Positions 56,146 to 64,000 of a stretch of 64,000 bases of DNA are shown here, piece by piece (position 1 is the stretch's first letter; each line of letters opens with the position of its first letter). The notes below the pieces were generated by a model that saw only the letters and a list, made by a program, of their open reading frames with translations, searched no databases and was not told the origin of the DNA. The stretch covers positions 1,075,001 to 1,139,000 of the forward strand of contig WPIO01000047.1 of the NCBI GenBank assembly GCA_009760855.2, in the 5' to 3' direction. Source of the DNA: Cristatella mucedo. Taxonomy: Eukaryota; Bryozoa; Phylactolaemata; Cristatellidae. The position numbers were made by a program, and so were the translations under genes.

Positions 56146-56179
<34 letters not shown>
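56125..56179. repeat. (AT)n microsatellite
   Basis: AT repeat with one GC interruption near 56147. Confidence 0.95.
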
Positions 56180-56180
<1 letters not shown>

Positions 56181-57444
56181 CAAGAATATATGCATATGCA
56201 GTGAGAATTGAGTTCATTGGTTGTAGCTCAACTGCTTGTCTTATTAAGTTACTGACTGCTACGAGCTCAGCATACTGGTTAAGCCGCACCAGTCACAACA
56301 GGATGACTCTCTACGCGCCTGGCGGCAAAGTAAGATGGAAATTAAGACGAAACACAAGACGCGAGTCAAGTTTCGGCAAATAGGGTAATGCGAATGAAGA
56401 CAAACCAGACGCCGCGTTACCACCTGATTAAGGTGGCAAATGCCAAGAGTGGCAGCTGCTTCCGATAAAGCTGACCGCACGATAGCCTCCGCAAACGGCT
56501 ACGACATGTGGACGCGCTCCCATGTGGCAACTGAGCATCAATAGTGCACAAATAAGGCAATCATGGCACGGATTGCTATCTGGGCGTTAGTAATCTACAC
56601 GTTCGGCCCGCTTCAGTTTCACAATGAGCAAGGAGCAAACTTGGACAACTCCCAGAGTGAAAGTTATGGAAAGCCTGAACTAGATAACCTCTAATGGTAT
56701 TAGCGACCCCGCCCCCTGGCTGCGTGCTACAACGTCTATGTACCGTAAAGCCGAGCTGTTGAATGACTCGCAATGATAAACACACGGGTTGCACTACTTT
56801 TCGTTGGAAAATAAAAGGCACGCATCTACACGACCTCAATTTTACCACTACCTTACCGAAGGCAATTATCCTAGCCGATTCTTAACGTACTTTATACACA
56901 ACCTATAATGGCCATTACAACTCACGAGGTGCAGCTAGATGAGAGTTTTGCGCACATTGGTCCATCGTTATATTCCCTCGCTCGCCCGTCCTCCACCTTG
57001 CTCGCCAGTTCCTCACCTCCGAGAAAGCTCGGTCGCGGAGGTGAACCGAAGGCAAGCGGTTTGACTCGAAGCTCAAATAACACATGCACTTGCAGAGTTG
57101 ACCACAACAACGTGTCACGACCTTCAATAGAAACTGAATCTGGATCGTGCCGGAGGGGGGAGAGGGGGTGCTAGGCTGCTGCTGCCCCCTAGCTATCTCG
57201 CAGGCGCAAAGAATCAGCAAGGCTACTGCATTCGAGAACTGGTCTTAGCTAAACGTGGTCTCACTACGAGGGCGGAGCTCGATCCAAGCGCTAACAACGA
57301 GAGACCGAAGTCCAAGCCCACGTGCTTACCACCGTTGAAGGTTGCTCTCCAGCGACGCCAAAGACCGTTGTGGCTGAGTGCGACCTTGAAATACATAATA
57401 CCCGCATGCTCTCAACCTGGCTGGCAGTATAATGACTAATAGTC
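56180..57444. other. Unassigned sequence
   Basis: Nothing recognised on either strand. A short inverted repeat around 57015-57040 (CACCTCCGAGAAAGCTC / CGGAGGTG) was noted. Confidence 0.4.
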
Positions 57445-57553
57445 ACAGAGAGTTTGATCACGCTTCCTTTGCAGCAAATGTAATAAGTCTAGGCAGAAAT
57501 TGAGTTCTCTGAGGGCAATATACAAATGTATTATTATTATTATTATTATTATA
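57445..57553 (+). mobile_element. Minimal L2-A insertion: UTR end, hairpin and tail
   Basis: GATCACGCTTCCTTTGCAGC, AAATGTAATAAGTCTAGGCA, GAAATTGAGTTCTCTGAGGG, CAATATACAAATGTATT and (ATT)n. The left arm of the hairpin is mutated. Confidence 0.75.
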
Positions 57554-58540
57554 GTCAAACCAGTAGAGGCAGCAGAATGTATGGATGTACAGAAGGTATG
57601 TGATGCAACAGGATTTATTTTGACCGAGGCCCTGTCACCTTCAGACACCATAACTAGTCACCAGCACCTTGATCGACAGTTCGAGTAATTTACTTTTTCT
57701 AGAAATCATGCGTGGTGATAATGCAGAAACTCAACATCAGCAGTGTCAAGCGAGAATGAACTGACGTGGGGCCAGACAAATTCTGAAATGTTAATTGGCA
57801 GCTTCCATACTACGGGAGACTATAAAGTGAGAAGAATGTCAATTCTGACTGGACGCGTCTGGCGTGTAGAAGTGAAACGGGTTCCCGGCCCCCCGGAGTA
57901 AGCTCAACGCCAGAGCTAGTTCTAAAATGTCACAGTGTGCTAAGATTCGCTTTGGTCACACTTTATCACATCAGGCATTGTCCACTAGCTGTTATTTGCT
58001 CGAACAAATGGTCGAAGTAATTACAGCCATCTGCTACAATTGAAACCAGACGACTCATGGAGCCGGTGAAGCGGCAGCCAGCCACGATGTGCTCAAGCCC
58101 AAAGTAGTAAATGATTCTGGCAGTTTAACAGAAAAAGTGCCCACCAACCGTTAGCTGACAGCTTACAAACAGCACCATTGCAACATATGACGTATTAATC
58201 ATCGAACTGGAACACTAACCGCACTCTTAGCTCATTATAGGCTAGCTACCTGTAAGTTCGAGCGAGCCACTGTAAAATGAATAGAACTTTGCCACCCAAG
58301 TGGACACTGTCGCAGACATACCAAGGACGCAGGAAATGTAGCTAGCAAGAGAGCTACGCTGGACTTACGGCTCTAATGTGGATAACACTGAGTTGGATGT
58401 ATGCCTACGATTGCAGAGAAAACAGGCTAGAACCGCGGCCATCTGCATATGATCACACGGTCAATGATCGCATAAGTAGCGAGAGCAGCAACGATTGGCA
58501 GACACGATTTCACAGTAGATCAGAATTACTTTCAGCAGCC
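57554..58540. other. Unassigned sequence
   Basis: Nothing recognised. Confidence 0.4.
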
Positions 58541-58800
58541 GTATGTATGTATGTATGTATGTATGCATGCATGTATGCATGCATGTATGTATGTATGTAT
58601 GTATGTATGTATGTATGTATGTATGTATGTATGTATGTATGTATGTATGTATGTATGTATGTATGTATGTATGTATGTATGTATGTATGTATGTATGTAT
58701 GTATGTATGTATGTATGTATGTATGTATGTATGTATGTATGTATGTATGTATGTATGTATGTATGTATGTATGTATGTATGTATGTATGTATGTATATAT
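58541..58800. repeat. (GTAT)n array at an L2-B tail
   Basis: About 65 tetranucleotide units, nearly uninterrupted apart from GCATGCATG variants at 58563-58585. It abuts the reversed L2-B terminus (GTATCTCCGTCTGTAACTC at 58805-58823), so on the minus strand it follows the LINE 3' end as (ATAC)n. Confidence 0.95.
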
Positions 58801-59820
58801 GTGTGTATCTCCGTCTGTAACTCAAAAAAGCCACAAAGACTATTTAGGTGTTAGGCATGAGAGCTTTGAATAGCCCACTCACAGCCTAAGCGGCTTTCGC
58901 TACGCATTAGGTAGCCCACATACTTCATCTCACGTAACAAAGAGAAAGTGGGAAGCATGGCAGAGTCAAGAGAGCAGTTGAGGTAGCGACTAGCATGGAA
59001 GTAGCAGCAGCTCAGGACCACTGGAAAGGATGAGCCATAGTCGGCAGCAGGAGAGTAGTTGTCGTTGCGTAAGAATCGTGGAAGCGAGTTCCACATTCTA
59101 GGACCTGCAGAGCTAGTGCCTTTGTCGCCAACTGTCTTTAAGCGAAGGAATGAAACGGCTAATTTCTTTGGCCATTCAGGACCTGAGGGCACGAGGAGAT
59201 TGAAACAGGTGCAGCAGTTCAGCTAGGTACGAAGGAGCTAAGCCGTGGTGGGCATTGTGGGTCAGCCTAAGAACTTTGCTCTGTATCCGTTGGTCAACCG
59301 GCAGTCATTATAGATCTTTTAGCAAAAGAGACGTGTGGTCAAACCTCGGGGACTTGAAAACTAGCCTTGCAGCTATATTCATAGCCAGCTGCAGTTGCCT
59401 TGTTGCTTTCTTTGGTAGTCCAGCCGAAAGGATATTACAATAATCAAGCCGAGACAGAACTAAGAAGCTAGTGAAACGTTTTGCAAGCCACTATGGAAGA
59501 CAGCTCCTAATCTTAGATAGGTATCGGGATAGGGACGTGATGGATAGCTGTAGAGGCAGTCTCTGAATGAAGCTTTTAAAATTTAGGCAGCTGTCAAAAA
59601 CGACATCTAAATTTCGAGCGCGTGGTGATGGTCACACAACAGCGTCATCTATTAGAAGAGCAAAGCCTTCTAATCCATCCACACGCTTAAGGTGTCCTAT
59701 GAGCAGCAGTTCAGTTTTTTCGTTATGTTGTTGTAAGAAATTTCCGACATACACGATCGAATGTGGGCAAGGCAAGCATTCAGTTTATCTGTCATCCACT
59801 GTTACTGGGAGCGAACCTTG
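58797..59820 (-). mobile_element. L2-B LINE 3' kilobase
   Basis: Minus strand: post-catalytic region near 59810-59650, RARNLDVVFDSCLNFKSFI (about 59565-59625), FTSFLVLSRLDYCNILSAGL (about 59425-59485), then LQLAMNIAARLVFKSPRFDH (about 59330-59395). The 113-codon C-terminal frame (58851-59192) contains KTVGDKGTSSAGPRMWNSLP. The UTR ends at the GTTACAGACGGAGATAC terminus near 58805. The best view of the L2-B thumb. Confidence 0.85.
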
Positions 59821-61572
59821 AATTATCTCATCAATTAAACAAAAAAGAACTAACGAGTGCAGTAGTCAGGCGGTCTTTTCATAGGTGGCATTGCCAGTGA
59901 ATCGGACCGATGTCTTCGATCGCCTGGTGTAGAATGAGAACTCGGTGAGTGCTTTTCTTTGGGCTTGCTGCGAGCGTCTGCAAGGCACATCAACACTCAC
60001 AACGATCATGCTCATAACCTAAAGTCTCCTTCGATGAAGCTTTTTCCACGGTCAATGATCGCCGAGTGAGTGTCACCTTGAACAATGCAAGAAGCGACCA
60101 CTACATTTCGAATAAGCAGATTGCTCGTGTCAGTATGTGTGTCAGTCGCAGCCGTGATACCTTGACCTTGATGGCCGAACGAGGCCGCCCACTTGTCAGA
60201 AAGTGAAACATTGTAGATGAACGGTGTGGATACTCGTAATAGTAGACCGGTACTTATCAGGTGCTCCGAAGTCAACGGGAATGAAAATACACCGGAAACA
60301 AAACTGCACCGAGCGTGGGCGTGAGTAGTCGAGTATTTAGGGCACTTAGCTGACAACTGAGTTTTGCCAGTGTTGCAGTGTTGCACTTTTGGAGCAGGCC
60401 CTGCTGGTGAACGATTAACTCACCTGCGATGCACGACTTTATCATGAGATCTGACAAATCTCGCAATTTTATTAGGACCTTCACTGTCTGCAGTGCATTA
60501 AATAGTTGGAATGGGGTTGGCGTACTATCTCCGAGAGCTAACGTTTATGCCAGTAAGAGCCACCCATTAAAGCTCTTTCGCCAAGCTAAGCTGGCGATTG
60601 CACCACCAAGAGCCCAGCTGTATCGACCTGTACTGTAACTTATGCTGTCTCCCTTCTGCTGGTAGAAAGTCGCCAATGATTTCGGGGAGTGTGATCGTGC
60701 ACCCACCTATGATAGGGCGACGAATGCACACGGTTCGATTCCGTGAGAGCAGATTAGTACTGTCGGCCGCACACCGACGGCACGCCGCTCCGTTTTGCTC
60801 GCTCGCTACCTCGAGCTCTCAGTAATGACTCTCGGCTGCAAAGGTCAAGGCTAGCACAGGAGGTCGCTCTGACCAGCTCAGTAGCCTATTAACCGTCGCT
60901 GGGAGCGCTTCAGGCAGGCGGGCGACGCTCGATGGCAAGCGCCATTTACTGACGACGTGTCAGCTCAGCCGAGAGCCCTCACCGTCTCGGCCTATCGTTA
61001 CGGGCCAAGCCGTGGGCGGGCCCCACATGTCCAAGGCCTCAGCCGCCTCAATTTTAAGTGCCCTAATGGGGCAACCTCTGACCGGCCGTTGGCGCCGGTG
61101 CGGTCAGCTTCGCCGGCCTCGGGTCTGGCTCCGAGCAAGCCTGACCGGTGCGTCAGCTGCTGCGCTCATTTCGGAGCAGAGATGCCCACTTTGCGATGGG
61201 TCAGCGACAAATGTGCTGCTTTTCTGGGAAGTTCACTAGAAGTGGTGCTTCAGTAGGAAGGTGCTGAAAGGAACGGGGGACCTTGGACGATTACTTGGGC
61301 GACCGGTGGCATTCCAGCAAGTCACATGACCACTTCAAAAGAGAAGAGGCGATTGAACAGCATGGATTGGCTGGTTTCCTTGCCGGCCACCCATCGACTG
61401 GACTGCCCGGCAAGCCGCTGATAGCCTGATTCGGCAGTTTTGTGCTTACATCCACAGAAAAGCCGTACACGATCAAACTTGTTCGCGGCCACCTTACAAG
61501 CTAGAGGAATTATCTAAGGGGAAGTCGGTCAAGGGCATCAACGATCGAGGGGCTAATCCAATGAGTAAGCAA
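59821..61572. other. Unassigned sequence
   Basis: No gene or repeat family recognised. A T-arm-like CACGG-TTCGATT-CCGTG occurs at 60729-60745, but no tRNA could be folded around it. DNA near 60940-61150 is GC-rich. Confidence 0.4.
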
Positions 61573-61698
61573 TAGGAGTAAGGTGCTCGCCTTTGACGGC
61601 CGAGGTCATGGGCTAGAACCGTTCGGCATCCGTTAATTAAGCGCCCGTACAGAGATTACGTTCTCACAAGGTGCTATACAAATTAATTGTATTTACTT
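61573..61698 (+). mobile_element. SINE-1, right-facing member of an inverted pair
   Basis: GGAGTAAGGTGCTCGCC, GGCCGAGGTCATGGGCTAGAA, AGCGCCCGTACAGAGATTAC...TCTCACAAGGTGCTATAC, AAATTAATTGTATTTACTT. Confidence 0.75.
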
Positions 61699-61756
61699 AA
61701 TTATATTCATTTTAGTTTAATCCCTCTGCCTACACGAGAAAGATGCAGAGCATTCA

Positions 61757-61866
61757 AAATTTATTTGTATAGCGCCTCAAGAGAACCTGATCTCTATCAA
61801 GGCGCTTTGTAAGGGATTGTGCTCACGACCTTGGACCTTAAAGGCGAACACCTCACCCCTGGGCCA
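61757..61866 (-). mobile_element. SINE-1, left-facing member of an inverted pair
   Basis: AAAATTTATTTGTATAGCGC, CTCAAGAGAACC...ATCTCTATCAAGGCGCTTTG, CTCACGACCTTGGACCTTAA and GGCGAACACCTCACCCC. It faces the previous copy tail-to-tail across 58 bp, so the pair can fold back on itself. Confidence 0.8.
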
Positions 61867-62320
61867 AAGCAGGGCATGCTGTCAATCGGCACAATGTTCA
61901 AATCTAGAAATGGATCGCTAGGTCGTCATGGCCTGTCATCCCGGCGGTCAGAGAGTAGACCTCATGTGCCGGAGGTCAATGCTGTTCCGTTTCCTCGGTT
62001 CTCATGTCTGGATCAAATCGATAATTTCCACAATGCGGTAGGCCAGTTGGGCACACGTTGAATTAGGATGGCCACACTGTCCACTAAACCGCTGGATTGA
62101 CCCAGTGTGCCGCCAAGCAGAGAGCTCGGGGACGGAGTCTATTCGGCTAAAGCATTCGTGGGAACGAACGGCTGAAGGGACGGTGCCAGACAGTGTCAAC
62201 CCGAGTTGCATGCTCAAGCCCCTCCCCTTTCTGAGAGGAGCGGCTCCGTTTACCCAGTTCCGGTCCAGACTGGCCAGCCTGCAGTGCAATGCTGCGCACG
62301 CAGCGGCCAAGAATGAGCTC
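61867..62320. other. Unassigned sequence
   Basis: Nothing recognised. Confidence 0.4.
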
Positions 62321-62365
62321 AGTATACTATATAGTATACTAATATAGTATACTATATAGTATACT
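62321..62365. repeat. Duplicated 20-bp perfect palindrome
   Basis: AGTATACTATATAGTATACT at 62321-62340 and again at 62346-62365, separated by AATAT. The flanks continue the symmetry (GAGCTC-AGTATAC on the left, GTATACTG-CTC on the right). Confidence 0.9.
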
Positions 62366-63290
62366 GCTCATGAATAGTATAGCTTCCATCGCTCTCGGTT
62401 GCACAGGTTTAGGCTGAATGGCTCTAGGCGGCGAGGGAGGCCGCTAGGGGCTCTGGGACATTGACGGCATCGGAGGACGGTTCGCCGAAGTCGCGCCCCG
62501 CCTCTTTTATCTGGCGCCAAAAAGCTGTAGCCGATCCATGGCGGCTCGAACGCTTCCTGGGACGGGCTCCGAGTTTGAAACTCAGTCGGGCGGCGGCGGC
62601 GGCCGTCACACGCCAGCCTTGGGCGAGTAGCTTCGATGTGTTTCCCAAGAGAGGGGAAACGCCTGCATTTTGGACCTTACTTAAAAGGTTATTGAGTGGC
62701 GCACCCTCGACTGGCACGACTGTGGTTGAAGTCCAGATGGGGCGATAACTCATCTAGTGGGCCGCAGCTGCAGCTGCAGAGCAGCGGAGTAGGCTACAGC
62801 AGCGGAGTACTCCACAGTAGCAGAGCAGCAAGTCGACCAGGGAGTGATGCCCACAGTTCATTTCGAGAGTGAAACTTTGGCATCCTTACTGAGCCAGATT
62901 ATAATAGTGCTTGTGATCATTAGAAGTTGCTGACTTAAATAATCATAGCAAAGCGAACGTGTAATAATCCAAGGTTTAGAAAGTTAAATAGAACGTGAAA
63001 TACTGTTCAGTCAGCTGCACACTATGTCTGGTGCAGTGCGCAAGTAGTCTGTCAGTGGCTATGGAGTATATAGCTCTACGTAAAGGACACGGACTTACTC
63101 TTTTATTGATGTCGCGATCAATAGCTGTCGGCATGCACGCGTGCATTGATGCTGCACCTACGAGTCGCACGTCTTGGGGAGCTAGTTCCTCATCACCGGC
63201 CACGAGGCTGCAACGACTAGCACCAGTAGTGTGAGCTGTATTAATTGGTGGAAGACGTTAGTTTAGGACTCCATCTCGAGGCTTTTGTAA
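62366..63290. other. Unassigned; GC-rich near 62430-62640
   Basis: Opposed open frames at 62424-62753 have no domain. (GGC)n-like sequence lies near 62590 and GCAGCTGCAGCTGC near 62763. A 14-bp palindrome ATGCACGCGTGCAT lies at 63133-63146. Confidence 0.4.
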
Positions 63291-63321
<31 letters not shown>

Positions 63322-63332
63322 CAGACAGAGTT
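63291..63332. repeat. (GA)n microsatellite
   Basis: GA repeat with one AAAG interruption, followed by ACAGACAGAG. Confidence 0.9.
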
Positions 63333-64000
63333 GTGTTGGCGCTAGCGCTCGAGCCATGTCTTGCCAACTTGACGAGCCTTGGCTGAAGTGGCTTAATTTT
63401 ACATGAAGAATGACCGATGGTGCTTTAAGAAAATTCTCTCTCAGGGGCTCGTCGCGTTGACCCTTTTGAAAATAATCACTTGGTGAAGGACAACCAGGCA
63501 GACGGGCCTCAGCAGGTGCGCACATGGATCGTGTGCAGCTGCCCCCTACGGCGGTCAGCAGCAAGAAATTGACGCAGAGGCTATCCGATTTCTGCCCCTA
63601 CAGATCCGGCTGAACTCAATCAATCGTAAACTGTGTCCTCACCCACAGACATCATCGCCAGCGACAGTGTCTGTTCGCCAACGCCAGTGGTACTCGCACT
63701 GACTGAAGCAGTCGGCTCGCATGAGCCAGCGCATCAGAAGTGACGGCCGGAGTCCCCTATATCGGGAGACCTCGGGTGGTAGATTGGAAGAACGTCCACT
63801 TAACGCCTGTGAACGCGGATATGAGACGACCGACGGTCTTTAAGTGATGCAATGACTTATATATATATATATATATATATATATTGCCAGATGATGAAGC
63901 CTGCCTGGCGAACCTCGGCTTTTCGCGCTCGGATCGGATGGCATTTCGGCGGCTGTGCGTTACTGACAGCATTTCCGGGTCGGAAGCCGCGTGGTCCCTG
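63333..64000. other. Unassigned; (TA)n at 63858-63884
   Basis: Apart from about 13 TA units, nothing is recognised to the window end. Confidence 0.4.

Noticed and set aside
58376-58873. Open frames of Met-Tyr-Val-Cys and Ile-His-Thr-Tyr repeats
   Set aside because: Translation of the (GTAT)n microsatellite.
60656-60752. Possible tRNA gene with T-arm CACGG-TTCGATT-CCGTG
   Set aside because: The T-arm is convincing, but no D-arm, anticodon arm or 7-bp acceptor stem at proper spacing could be found.

Overview
This window is nuclear DNA from a eukaryote, most likely an invertebrate animal. It has no operons or dense bacterial-type coding, long microsatellites occur throughout, and the recognisable coding sequence is almost all from decayed animal-type transposable elements: L2-clade LINEs, tRNA-derived SINEs, and hAT and pogo/Tigger DNA transposons. 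I cannot name the species or phylum from the sequence. No complete host gene is visible. Two short exon-like pieces (16492-16549 and 29095-29320, both +) are the only host-gene candidates, and both are weak.

Four repeat families, named here for this annotation only, explain most of what can be identified. L2-A is an L2-like LINE whose 3' UTR carries about 39-bp subrepeats and ends in a conserved hairpin plus an (ATT)n tail. L2-B is a second L2-like LINE ending in a different tail (GTTACAGACGGAGATAC plus a short tandem tail). SINE-1 has a tRNA-like head and borrows the L2-A terminal hairpin, so it is probably mobilised by L2-A. SINE-2 is a second tRNA-derived SINE with a clear box B (GGTTCGAATCC) and an unrelated tail. 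About two dozen L2-A pieces, seven L2-B pieces, eleven SINE-1 pieces and five SINE-2 pieces are placed on both strands. Every reverse transcriptase copy is broken by stops, deletions or loss of the YADD box, so none looks autonomous.

Layout: 1.4-6.0 kb is a stack of nested LINEs, including a nearly full-length L2-B split beside its catalytic box by an L2-A that is itself split by a SINE-2. 7.6-10.1 kb has GC-rich DNA, a 40-bp palindrome and a 470-bp hexanucleotide array. 10.1-16.1 kb is again nested LINEs and SINEs. 16.1-24.8 kb holds L2-A copies, one inserted into another. 25.7-27.8 kb has an L2-B, a hAT end and a Tigger-like element. 28.6-33.5 kb is bounded by 160-bp inverted repeats flanked by TA. 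36.2-37.3 kb is a satellite-like array that reverses orientation halfway. 40.9-42.5 kb is a LINE fragment interrupted by a hAT element with a ZMYM1-like transposase pseudogene. 43.6-46.2 kb has minisatellites and LINE ends. 49.3-53.4 kb has two large LINE remnants. 53.4-64 kb is mostly unassigned sequence with (AC)n, (AT)n and (GTAT)n arrays, one L2-B and an inverted SINE-1 pair.

The most informative pattern is mechanistic. The 3' terminal hairpin is shared between LINE and SINE. Some insertions consist of little more than that hairpin. Several long microsatellites in the window appear to have grown out of the hairpin or tail of a retroelement. All family calls come from reading translated motifs and comparing copies by eye; boundaries are approximate to about 5-30 bp.
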